Numbered from the stretch's first letter, positions 1 to 6,384 are shown. The stretch: 10,675 nt of DNA from JASHSH01 sp036490215 (GCA_036490215.1 DASXEH010000068.1:1-10675); one strand, 5' to 3'. Notes: generated by a model not told the origin, from the letters alone. A program made the numbers and translations.

Positions 1-312
1 CGCGCCGGCCAGCGCCTTCACCTCATTCGCACCGCGGCCCATCAGCCGCTTGATCGAGGAGACGACCGCGTCGGGGTGATCGAGCAATTCGTGCCGCGCC
101 GCCTCGCCCACCGTAGCCGTGCCATCCGGATCATAATAGACGACCGAGGGGATCAGCCCGCTGCCGTGCTCGTCGCGCAGGACACGCGCCGTGCCGCCCA
201 GCGCCATGGCGACGACGGAATTGGTGGTGCCGAGATCGATACCGACCGCGCCGCCACGCTGATCATCGTGCGGCATCGGCGTTTCGCCGGGTTCATGGAT
301 TTGCAGCAGCAT
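1..312 (-). CDS. hscA: Fe-S chaperone HscA, N-terminal part (runs off left edge)
   Basis: This is the first 104 codons of a specialised Hsp70 that, with HscB, uses ATP to release Fe-S clusters from the scaffold IscU in the cytoplasm. The Hsp70 phosphate-binding signature GIDLGTTNS is at residues 24-32, followed by the conserved stretches IPSVVYY and SSIKRLMGRG. The rest of the ATPase domain and the substrate domain lie outside the window. The ATG lies 6 bases after the hscB stop and has no clear Shine-Dalgarno, so translation is probably coupled to hscB; a later in-frame ATG (Met13) is an alternative start. The position after iscU-iscA-hscB and the short N-terminal extension before the ATPase motif favour HscA over DnaK. 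Confidence 0.93.
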   Translation of the reverse strand, partial: MLLQIHEPGETPMPHDDQRGGAVGIDLGTTNSVVAMALGGTARVLRDEHGSGLIPSVVYYDPDGTATVGEAARHELLDHPDAVVSSIKRLMGRGANEVKALAGA

Positions 313-318
313 GATCGG

Positions 319-942
319 TCAGGCCAGATTGCGGCGGCGCAGACGCGCCTCGTCGACGAGCTTTTCCAGATAGCGCAAGCGAAGGGCCAGGCGCTGGGCA
401 TCGTCGAGATCGTTGGCGGAAAAAGCAGTGGCAAGATCGTCGCGGCAGGCGGCCACATCGGCCTCGGCGCGAGCGCGCACGATATCCGCCTCGTCGCCGG
501 TCTCGGCTTCGGCAAGCGCTTCGCGCATCTCCATCGCTTCCATCAGCAGCGCGGGATCGGCCACGGTGTGCTGGCCATCGAACTTCACTTCGCGGCCGGC
601 GAGACGCAGCAACGCAGCGGCGCGTGACAGCGGCTCCTTCACCGTCTCATAGGCTTCGTTGAGGGCGGCGGCCTGCTGTTGCGACAGCGCGCGTTCCTTC
701 GCGCTCTTGGCGGCGAAGCGATCGGGATGGAGTTTGCGCTGCAAATCGAAATAGCGGCGCTGCAACGCGGGCGCGTCGACGGCGAAGTCGCGCGGAAGGT
801 CGAGGCGCGCGAACGCGTCCATATTGCCCGGCGGCTGCACCGCGCCACAGGTGGCGCAGAACAGCTCGCGCGCAGCAACCGGGCCACGGCAGGACCAACA
901 GGTCTGCACGGCCAAAGTCTCGACCGGATTGGCCATAATCAT
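319..942 (-). CDS. hscB: J-domain co-chaperone HscB with N-terminal zinc-ribbon-like cysteines
   Basis: The product (207 aa) is the J-protein that brings IscU to HscA and stimulates its ATPase. The J domain spans about residues 42-105 with the HPD triad at 72-74. The C-terminal three-helix IscU-binding domain contains the family stretch LLMEAMEMREAL at 132-143. It is longer than E. coli HscB (about 171 aa) because of an N-terminal extension carrying two CxxC pairs (C15/C18 and C29/C32). This resembles the tetracysteine metal-binding domain of eukaryotic HSCB. The gene begins 36 bases after iscA and ends 6 bases before hscA. Met3 (position 936) is an alternative start; neither has a strong Shine-Dalgarno. 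Confidence 0.93.
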   Translation of the reverse strand: MIMANPVETLAVQTCWSCRGPVAARELFCATCGAVQPPGNMDAFARLDLPRDFAVDAPALQRRYFDLQRKLHPDRFAAKSAKERALSQQQAAALNEAYETVKEPLSRAAALLRLAGREVKFDGQHTVADPALLMEAMEMREALAEAETGDEADIVRARAEADVAACRDDLATAFSANDLDDAQRLALRLRYLEKLVDEARLRRRNLA

Positions 943-978
943 CGCACTACCAGTGATTCGGGCAGGGAACGGCGGCGG

Positions 979-1356
979 TTAGACGTGGAACGACTCGCCG
1001 CAGCCGCACCGGCCTTTTTCGTTGGGATTGCGGAAGACGAAGCCGGATTGCAGCTTGTCCTGCTCGAAGTCCATCACGGAACCCAGGATGAACAGGCTGG
1101 CCTTGGGATCGATCAGCACGGTCACGCCGTCGCTCTCGACCACCTCGTCCATCGGGCTGCGCGCATCGGCGAATTCGAGCGTGTAAGAAAGACCCGAACA
1201 GCCGCGCGCACGCACGCCGATGCGGATACCGGCGGACGGCTTGCCGCGGCCATCCAGCAGCGTCTTCACGCGCTCGACGGCAGCCGGCGTCATGGTCAGC
1301 GGCACAGGGCGTGCGCGCTTCGGCTTCGGTGCGGCGACTTCGGTTCCCTCAGGCAT
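979..1356 (-). CDS. iscA: A-type Fe-S carrier protein IscA
   Basis: The product (125 aa) is a HesB/IscA-family protein thought to accept or deliver iron or clusters downstream of IscU. The three conserved ligand cysteines are visible: C53 in the RGCSGLSY motif, and C117 and C119 in the C-terminal CGCG motif. There is a Lys/Arg/Pro-rich N-terminal extension of roughly 18 residues compared with E. coli IscA (107 aa). The start has a purine-rich leader with AAGGA and AGAGGAAG just upstream. The place between iscU and hscB is that of iscA in canonical isc operons, which separates it from the related ErpA and SufA. Unlike its neighbours it is preceded by a 109-base gap holding a REP-like hairpin. 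Confidence 0.93.
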   Translation of the reverse strand: MPEGTEVAAPKPKRARPVPLTMTPAAVERVKTLLDGRGKPSAGIRIGVRARGCSGLSYTLEFADARSPMDEVVESDGVTVLIDPKASLFILGSVMDFEQDKLQSGFVFRNPNEKGRCGCGESFHV

Positions 1357-1377
1357 CGATCCTTACTTCCTCTTCGT

Positions 1378-1455
1378 CGTCACCCCCGCGAAAGCGGGGG
1401 TCCAGGGGAACATCGCGTTGTGTGGCCCTGGATTCCCGCCTTCGCGGGAATGACG
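1378..1455. repeat. REP-like inverted repeat (GCGGG family) between iscU and iscA
   Basis: Two 30-base arms (1378-1407 and 1426-1455) are complementary with 5 mismatches, and each arm is itself a small hairpin around CCCGCGAA. The ends are CGTCA and TGACG. This is the widespread proteobacterial palindrome type with CCCGCGAAAGCGGG cores. It lies within the isc transcription unit and would fold in the mRNA downstream of iscU. No long T-run follows on the minus strand, so full termination is not predicted. Confidence 0.85.
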
Positions 1456-1465
1456 GATTGAGTGA

Positions 1466-1870
1466 TTACTCGGCCGCCTTCTTGTGCAGCCCGTTGCTCT
1501 TCGACCGGTAATCGGCGATGGCGGCCTTCACGGCGTCCTCGGCGAGAATCGAGCAATGAATCTTCACCGGCGGCAAAGCCAGCTCTTGCGCGATCGCCGT
1601 GTTCTTGATCGTGGCGGCTTCGTCGAGCGTCTTGCCCTTCACCCATTCGGTGACCAGCGACGACGAGGCGATGGCCGAACCGCAGCCGAAGGTCTTGAAC
1701 TTCGCATCCTCGATGATCCCTTCCGGGCTCACCTTGATCTGCAGCTTCATCACGTCGCCGCAGGCGGGTGCGCCGACCAGGCCGGTGCCGACGCCATCTT
1801 CTTCTTTGCCGAACGAGCCCACATTGCGCGGGTTATCGTAGTGGTCGAGAAGCTTTTCACTGTAAGCCAT
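1466..1870 (-). CDS. iscU: Fe-S cluster scaffold protein IscU
   Basis: The product (134 aa) is the scaffold on which IscS-derived sulfur and iron are assembled into [2Fe-2S] clusters. All hallmark residues are at the E. coli positions: C37 and D39 (ACGD), C63 (FGCGSAIASSS), H105 and C106 (KIHCS). The HscA-recognition loop LPPVK is at 99-103, which is direct evidence for partnership with the HscB/HscA genes next door. An upstream in-frame extension of 16 codons exists. I chose the internal ATG because it matches the family N-terminus (MAYSEKLLDHYDNPRNVG) and has GGAGAGAG just upstream. It starts 32 bases after iscS. The length is close to the family norm. Confidence 0.97.
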   Translation of the reverse strand: MAYSEKLLDHYDNPRNVGSFGKEEDGVGTGLVGAPACGDVMKLQIKVSPEGIIEDAKFKTFGCGSAIASSSLVTEWVKGKTLDEAATIKNTAIAQELALPPVKIHCSILAEDAVKAAIADYRSKSNGLHKKAAE

Positions 1871-1902
1871 GATCTCTCTCCGGTCCTCACGCAGCAGGCT
1901 GT

Positions 1903-3147
1903 TTAGTGTTCGGCCCACTGAATGGATTTGATATCGATGCCTTCCTGGTGCATTTCCCAGAGCGGCGACAATTCACGCAGGCGCGTCACCGCATCGGCGA
2001 TGTGATCGACGGCGAAGTCGACATCGGCCTCGGTGGTGAAGCGGCCAAGTCCCAGACGCAGGCTGGTATGGGCCATTTCGGCGTCCACGCCCAGCGCACG
2101 CAGCACATAAGAGGGTTCGAGCGACGCCGAGGTGCAGGCCGAGCCCGACGACACGGCGATGTCCTTCACGCCCATCATCAGCCCCTCGCCCTCGACGAAA
2201 GCGAAAGAGACGTTGAGGTTGCCCGGCAGGCGATGTTCGAGATCGCCGTTGAGGTAAACCTCGGGCAGCTTCTTCTGCAGCCCCGTCCACATCTTGTCGC
2301 GCAGCTTGATCAGGCGCGCGGACTCGTCATCCATCTCGGCCTTGGCGATGCGGCACGCTTCGCCGATACCGACGACCAGCGGCGTGGGCAGCGTGCCCGA
2401 GCGCATGCCGCGCTCCTGACCGCCGCCATGGATCGACGCTTCGAGGCGCACGCGCGGCCGGCGGCGCACGTACAGCGCGCCGATGCCCTTGGGCCCGTAG
2501 ATCTTGTGACCCGAGATGCTCATCAGATCGATGTTCATCGCATTGACGTCGAGCGCCATCTTGCCGACGGCCTGGGCGCAATCGGTATGGAAATAGACGC
2601 CCTTGGCGCGGCAGATCGCACCGATTTCGGCCACCGGCTGGATCACGCCGATCTCGTTATTGGCGGCCATCACCGAAACGATCGAGGTGCGGTCGGTGAT
2701 CGCAGCTTCGAGCTGCTTGAGATCGATCAGCCCGTTCGCCTGCACCGGCAGATAGGTGACCTTGAAGCCTTCCTGCTCGAGATGGCGGCAGGTATCGAGC
2801 ACGCATTTGTGCTCGGTGTTGACCGTGATGATGTGATCTTTGCGGTCCTTGTTGAACCGCGCCACGCCCTTGATGGCGAGATTGTTCGACTCGGTCGCGC
2901 CCGAAGTGAACACGATCTCCTTCGCATCGGCGCCGATGATCGCCGCCACCTGCTCGCGCGCCGTCTCCACCGCGTCCTCGGCTTCCCAGCCATAGGTGTG
3001 GTTGCGCGAATGCGGATTGCCGAACTTCTCGGTGAACCACGGAATCATCACCTCAAGCACGCGCGGATCGCACGGCGTGGTTGCCTGGTAGTCGAAATAG
3101 AGCGGACGCTTCTCGTCCGCGTTGCGGCCAGCTTGCACAGTGCTCAT
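1903..3147 (-). CDS. iscS: Cysteine desulfurase IscS
   Basis: The product (414 aa) is a PLP enzyme that converts cysteine to alanine and a persulfide, giving sulfur to IscU. With the ATG at 3147 as residue 1, I see H113 (TEHKC), D189 (HTDCAQ), the PLP-binding lysine K215 (SGHKIYGPKG) and the catalytic cysteine C338 in SSGSACTSASLEPSYVL. The C-terminal tail (SPLWEMHQEGIDIKSIQW) is the IscS-specific IscU-binding end, close to the E. coli protein. A TTG five codons upstream (3162) is in frame, but the ATG at 3147 has GAGG five bases before it and is preferred. It begins 18 bases after the stop of the other desulfurase. Confidence 0.97.
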   Translation of the reverse strand: MSTVQAGRNADEKRPLYFDYQATTPCDPRVLEVMIPWFTEKFGNPHSRNHTYGWEAEDAVETAREQVAAIIGADAKEIVFTSGATESNNLAIKGVARFNKDRKDHIITVNTEHKCVLDTCRHLEQEGFKVTYLPVQANGLIDLKQLEAAITDRTSIVSVMAANNEIGVIQPVAEIGAICRAKGVYFHTDCAQAVGKMALDVNAMNIDLMSISGHKIYGPKGIGALYVRRRPRVRLEASIHGGGQERGMRSGTLPTPLVVGIGEACRIAKAEMDDESARLIKLRDKMWTGLQKKLPEVYLNGDLEHRLPGNLNVSFAFVEGEGLMMGVKDIAVSSGSACTSASLEPSYVLRALGVDAEMAHTSLRLGLGRFTTEADVDFAVDHIADAVTRLRELSPLWEMHQEGIDIKSIQWAEH

Positions 3148-3165
3148 ATGATCCTCACTCAAACT

Positions 3166-4284
3166 CTACGCGGCGCTGGCCGGCCGGAAGGCCAACCGCG
3201 CCATCGTCCGACCGAAGGCGGACATGAACATATCGACGTCGGCTTCGGTGCTGGTCCAGCCGAGGCTGATCCGGATCGCCGAATTGGCGAGGTCGCCAGC
3301 GCCCATCGCCGCCAGAACATGACTTGGGTCGATCTTGCCCGAAGAACAAGCCGCGCCCGCGCTGACTTCGACGCCGACCAGATCGAGCGCCATGACCACG
3401 GTCCGCGCCTCGATGCCCGGGAAGGCAACGCAGGTCGTATTCGCCACGCGCGCCACTTCGTCGCCGAAGAACACGGCACCCGGCACGCGCTCACCGATGT
3501 AGCGTTCGATGCGGTCGCGCAATTCGGCGAGGCGCTTCATCTCGCCGTCCATAGCCGCCTTGGCCGCACGCGCCGCAGCGCCGAAACCGGCGATGCCCGC
3601 CAGATTCTCGGTGCCGGCGCGACGGCGCATTTCCTGCCCGCCGCCCAGCAACTGCGGTTCAATTTCTTCGGCCGGATCGGCCAGCACCAGCGCGCCGACA
3701 CCCGCCGGCCCGCCGATCTTATGGGCGGAGAGCGACAGCGTCTCGACACCCAGCGCCAGAATGTCGATCTCGACCCGGCCGGCGGCCTGAACCGCGTCGC
3801 AATGGACGACCGCGCCGAGGGCATGGGCAACCTTCGCCGCCACCTGCACCGGCTGGATCGCGCCGGTCTCGTTATTGGCGAGCATCAGCGCGACCAGCGC
3901 CGGCTCACCGCGATTGCGCAGCATCTCTTGCAGAACGAATAGATCGATCACGCCCGAGGCCTCGACCGGCACATGCTCGACATAGGCCTGTTTCAGCACC
4001 GAGGAATGCTCGATGGCCGAGGCCAGGATGCGCGGCCGGCGCAGGCCTTTGAGCGCGAGTGCATTGGCTTCGGTGCCGCCCGAGGTGAAGATCACGCCCG
4101 ACGGATCGGCGCCGACCAGCGCCGCGACCGATTCGCGCGCCTCTTCGACGATGCGCCGCGCAGCGCGGCCGGATTCATGAACCGCCGAGGGATTACCGCC
4201 CATCTGCATCGCACGCGTAACCGCCTCCATCGCCTCGGGGCGGATCGGCGTCGTCGCGTTATGGTCGAGATAGACGGTGGTCAT
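3166..4284 (-). CDS. Second cysteine desulfurase, NifS-like (class V aminotransferase fold)
   Basis: The product (372 aa) belongs to the same PLP family as IscS but is a distinct, shorter, Ala-rich paralogue. The motifs are intact: H93 (IEHSS), D163 (HCDAVQAAG), PLP lysine K189 (SAHKIGGP), RRAGTEN at 221-227, and catalytic cysteine C313 in SAGAACSSGKIDPSHVL. It lacks the IscS C-terminal SPLWEM tail, so it may not dock on IscU as IscS does. The start has GAGAGG six bases upstream. It sits between iscR and iscS, the place where SUF-type alphaproteobacterial loci carry an Rrf2-linked desulfurase. Its role (backup sulfur donor, or donor for another pathway such as tRNA thiolation) cannot be read from the sequence. 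It appears functional. Confidence 0.93.
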   Translation of the reverse strand: MTTVYLDHNATTPIRPEAMEAVTRAMQMGGNPSAVHESGRAARRIVEEARESVAALVGADPSGVIFTSGGTEANALALKGLRRPRILASAIEHSSVLKQAYVEHVPVEASGVIDLFVLQEMLRNRGEPALVALMLANNETGAIQPVQVAAKVAHALGAVVHCDAVQAAGRVEIDILALGVETLSLSAHKIGGPAGVGALVLADPAEEIEPQLLGGGQEMRRRAGTENLAGIAGFGAAARAAKAAMDGEMKRLAELRDRIERYIGERVPGAVFFGDEVARVANTTCVAFPGIEARTVVMALDLVGVEVSAGAACSSGKIDPSHVLAAMGAGDLANSAIRISLGWTSTEADVDMFMSAFGRTMARLAFRPASAA

Positions 4285-4301
4285 GACGACCTCTCAATCT
4301 C

Positions 4302-4817
4302 TCAATGCGCGGGAACGGTTTCGGTGGTCGGCGTCGTCGCGACAGCAACAGCGGCGGCGGGCGCGGCAGCGGCCGCCTGCGCGCGGAAGACTTTGCTGGT
4401 GCCGAGGACGCGCTTGGTAGCGACATCGCCCAGGCTGACCGAGCTCAGATAGAGATAGATCTGGTTGCCGAGTTCTTCCCACAGATCGTGGGTGAGACAA
4501 CGGCCCTTGTCGCTGTGACAACCGGCCGGCGAGCCGACCTTGCAGCGCGTGGTGCGCATCGGCTCGTCGACGGCCATGATCACATCGGCGATGCGGGTCG
4601 CGTCGGCTGGGCGGGCCAGCACATAGCCGCCGCCGGGGCCGCGCACGCTCTTCACCAACCCGCCCTTGCGGAGCTTGCCGAAGAGCTGTTCGAGATAGGA
4701 CTGCGAGATTTCCTGGCGCAGCGCGATGTCGGCGAGGGACACCGGCTTGCCGTTGCTCTGGCAAGCCAGGTCGACCATCGCCATCACGGCGTAGCGCCCC
4801 TTGGTGCTGAGTTTCAC
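4302..4817 (-). CDS. iscR: Rrf2-family Fe-S sensing regulator IscR
   Basis: The product (171 aa) is a winged-helix regulator that represses Fe-S assembly genes when it carries a [2Fe-2S] cluster. The DNA-binding region is at about residues 26-66 (EISQSYLEQLFGKLRKGG then RGPGGGY). Glu43, which governs site discrimination in E. coli IscR, is kept. The cluster ligands are C92, C100, C107 and H110; the loop is slightly longer than in E. coli (C92, C98, C104, H107). The C-terminus from about 146 is an Ala/Thr-rich low-complexity tail. The start is GTG with a strong AAGGAG eight bases before it, 18 bases after the cysE stop. Its likely target is the site upstream of cysE at 5596-5620. Confidence 0.94.
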   Translation of the reverse strand: MKLSTKGRYAVMAMVDLACQSNGKPVSLADIALRQEISQSYLEQLFGKLRKGGLVKSVRGPGGGYVLARPADATRIADVIMAVDEPMRTTRCKVGSPAGCHSDKGRCLTHDLWEELGNQIYLYLSSVSLGDVATKRVLGTSKVFRAQAAAAAPAAAVAVATTPTTETVPAH

Positions 4818-4835
4818 AGTCGTAGCTCCTTCAGA

Positions 4836-5531
4836 TCAGTTCGTGCCGCTGGCACGGAAATCGGTCTCTTCGGGACGGCCTTCAAGTTCGGCGATGCGGG
4901 TATTCAAACGGGCAACTTCGTGGCGCAGGTCGTCGATCGCGCGCAAAACGGGATCGGGCAGATCGGCATCGAGGCCATAGGGCTGGAACACGTTCTCTTT
5001 GGCGCGACGCATCACCGGGCGGGCGGGGATGCCGACCATGGTCATGCCCTTGGGGACCTCGGACAGCACAACCGCGTTGGCGCCGATGCGCGCCCCGGCA
5101 CCCACGGTGAACGGACCCAATACCCGAGCGCCGGCCCCGACAATCACACCGTCTTCGAGGGTGGGGTGGCGCTTGCCATGGTGAAGCGACGTGCCGCCCA
5201 GGGTAACCCCTTGATAGAGCGTGACATCATTGCCGATCTCGGCGGTTTCGCCGATCACCACGCCCGAGCCATGATCTATGAACAACCGAGCCCCGATCTT
5301 GGCGCCGGGATGGATCTCGATCCCGGTGACCATGATCGCGAAATTCGAAATGAGGCGGCCCAGCAGCAGAAATCCGTGGCGCCACAAGAAGTTAGCAAGG
5401 CGATGCAGCATCACGGCTTGAAGGCCGGGATAGGCCAGCAATACCTCAAGGCTTGAGCGCGCTGCGGGATCGCGCTCCATGATCGACCGAATATCGTCCC
5501 GAAGACTCTTGAAAATCATGGGCCCCGTCAT
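4836..5531 (-). CDS. cysE: Serine O-acetyltransferase CysE (first gene of the isc operon)
   Basis: The product (231 aa) acetylates serine with acetyl-CoA to give O-acetylserine, the direct precursor of cysteine. The N-terminal helical domain contains RDDIRSIMERDPAARS and LEVLLAYPGLQAVMLHR. It is followed by a left-handed beta-helix of hexapeptide repeats (about 70-170) with the catalytic region D86-H87 (IDHGSG), the second His at 122 (KRHPTL), and GIPAR near the end. A short C-terminal helix (about 195-216) looks able to form a coiled coil. It is the compact SAT form, shorter than E. coli CysE (273 aa). Met5 at 5519 fits the family N-terminus and is an alternative start; neither ATG has a good Shine-Dalgarno. 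It lies 18 bases before iscR. Confidence 0.93.
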   Translation of the reverse strand: MTGPMIFKSLRDDIRSIMERDPAARSSLEVLLAYPGLQAVMLHRLANFLWRHGFLLLGRLISNFAIMVTGIEIHPGAKIGARLFIDHGSGVVIGETAEIGNDVTLYQGVTLGGTSLHHGKRHPTLEDGVIVGAGARVLGPFTVGAGARIGANAVVLSEVPKGMTMVGIPARPVMRRAKENVFQPYGLDADLPDPVLRAIDDLRHEVARLNTRIAELEGRPEETDFRASGTN

Positions 5532-5545
5532 GTTATTGTGACTGA

Positions 5546-5561
5546 CGCGCCCTTGGGCGCG
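5546..5561 (-). promoter_or_regulatory. GC hairpin in the cysE-isc mRNA leader
   Basis: CGCGCCC (5546-5552) and GGGCGCG (5555-5561) are perfectly complementary around a TT loop. The hairpin would form in the 5' leader between the predicted transcription start (near 5581) and the cysE ATG at 5531. A second small dyad (CGCGT-AG-ACGCG, 5571-5582) lies just before it. A regulatory role is inference. Confidence 0.4.
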
Positions 5562-5587
5562 CCCATGTTTCGCGTAGACGCGATGGG

Positions 5588-5616
5588 TATATAGGAAACC
5601 CGAGCAAACCGGTCAA
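5588..5616 (-). promoter_or_regulatory. Predicted sigma70-type promoter of the cysE-iscR-iscSUA-hscBA operon
   Basis: On the minus strand a TTGACC -35 (5616-5611) and a TATATA -10 (5593-5588) are separated by exactly 17 bases, close to the housekeeping sigma consensus. Transcription would start near 5581, about 50 bases before cysE. It is the best promoter-like sequence seen in the window and the only convincing one upstream of the minus-strand operon. Confidence 0.75.
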
Positions 5617-5620
5617 GTAT
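5596..5620 (-). promoter_or_regulatory. Predicted IscR type 1 operator overlapping the -35 element
   Basis: Read on the minus strand, this 25-base site begins ATACTTGACC and ends GCTCGGGTTT. Against the E. coli type 1 IscR consensus as I recall it (ATASYYGAC at the left, GTCRRSTAT at the right), I count about 20 of 25 agreeing positions, including the whole left half-site through GAC. It covers the -35 hexamer and most of the spacer, so cluster-loaded IscR bound here would block RNA polymerase. The IscR gene in the same operon supports autoregulation. Confidence 0.65.
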
Positions 5621-5621
5621 T

Positions 5622-5639
5622 TTAGGTTAACCTTAGGTT
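5622..5639. promoter_or_regulatory. TTAGGTT direct repeat and AGGTTAACCT palindrome upstream of the cysE promoter
   Basis: TTAGGTT occurs at 5622-5628 and 5633-5639, 11 bases apart start to start (one helical turn). The first copy overlaps the perfect 10-base palindrome AGGTTAACCT at 5624-5633. The palindrome centre is about 48 bases upstream of the predicted cysE transcription start, a position typical of activators. The regulator is unknown, and it could also serve the divergent hydrolase gene. Confidence 0.35.
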
Positions 5640-5709
5640 CCTTCTGCCTCGATACCCAAGTGGCTGGATTTGTTATTCGGCCTCAATCGTTACGATAGGT
5701 CCCCGCCCC

Positions 5710-6384
5710 ATGCCCGAAGTGATGTTTACCGGCCCTGAAGGACGCCTGGAAGGGCGCTACCATCACGGGAAGTCACCCACCGCGCCGATCGCTTTGTTGC
5801 TTCATCCGCACCCCTACTACGGTGCCACGATGAACAATCGCGTGGTCTATGCGATGTTCCGGGCCTTCATGCGGCGTGGATTCTCCGCTTTGCGCTTTAA
5901 TTTCAGGGGTGTAGGCCGCTCGCAGGGCCAATTCGACAACGGCCAGGGTGAACTGTCCGACGCCGCTTCGGCGCTCGACTGGATGCAGGCGCTGAACCCG
6001 AACGCGGCCGCCTGCTGGGTGGGCGGCTTTTCCTTCGGCGCCTGGGTCGGCATGCAGCTTCTGATGCGCCGCCCGGAGATCGATGGCTTCATCTCGGTGG
6101 CCCCGCCCGCCAATACCTATGACTTCTCGTTCCTGGCGCCCTGCCCGGCTTCGGGCCTGATCCTGCATGGCACCGCCGATGAGCTGGTGCCGGAAGCCGC
6201 GGTCGCGCGCCTGCACAACAAGCTCTCCAGCCAGCGCAACATCTCGGTGGATTACACCTCGATCCCCGACGCCAACCACAACTTCACCGACAAGCTGGAC
6301 GAGATGAGCGAGTCGCTCGACGAGTATCTCAGCCGCATCATCGTCGAAGGCCCGATGTCGGCCCCCGAAGTCGCGATCGGCTGA
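5710..6384 (+). CDS. Alpha/beta hydrolase, conserved neighbour of Fe-S assembly loci
   Basis: The product (224 aa) is a small cytoplasmic alpha/beta-hydrolase with no signal peptide. The nucleophile elbow GFSFG at 106-110 has S108 as the nucleophile. D157 in GTADELVP is the likely acid and H190 in DANHNF the catalytic histidine, so the triad appears complete. The family-specific segment LLHPHPYYGATMNNRVV (30-46) includes the oxyanion region, and FNFRGVGRSQG follows. The ATG has only a weak AGGT upstream. It is divergent from cysE across 178 bases. Relatives of this family are, as I recall, often beside Rrf2/desulfurase/SUF genes in Alphaproteobacteria, but the substrate is unknown to me; an esterase or thioesterase activity is only a guess. 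Confidence 0.88.
   Translation: MPEVMFTGPEGRLEGRYHHGKSPTAPIALLLHPHPYYGATMNNRVVYAMFRAFMRRGFSALRFNFRGVGRSQGQFDNGQGELSDAASALDWMQALNPNAAACWVGGFSFGAWVGMQLLMRRPEIDGFISVAPPANTYDFSFLAPCPASGLILHGTADELVPEAAVARLHNKLSSQRNISVDYTSIPDANHNFTDKLDEMSESLDEYLSRIIVEGPMSAPEVAIG

Noticed and set aside
1378..1455. Possible CRISPR or transposon end
   Set aside because: There is no regular repeat-spacer pattern, transposase gene or target duplication. The structure is a single REP-like palindrome.
679..1461. 260-codon plus-strand frame opposite hscB and iscA
   Set aside because: It is antisense to two conserved genes and reads into the REP-like repeat.
1906..3942. 678-codon open frame on the plus strand
   Set aside because: It lies antisense to two clear desulfurase genes with intact catalytic motifs. 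The translation is His/Arg/Asp-rich without domains, a normal effect of GC-rich codon use.
4305..5456. 383-codon plus-strand frame opposite iscR and cysE
   Set aside because: It has no recognisable domain and covers two well-supported genes on the other strand.
5669..5696. Promoter for the hydrolase gene (TTTGTT and TACGAT)
   Set aside because: The -35 match is poor and the spacing off-optimum, so it is not secure enough to list as a feature.
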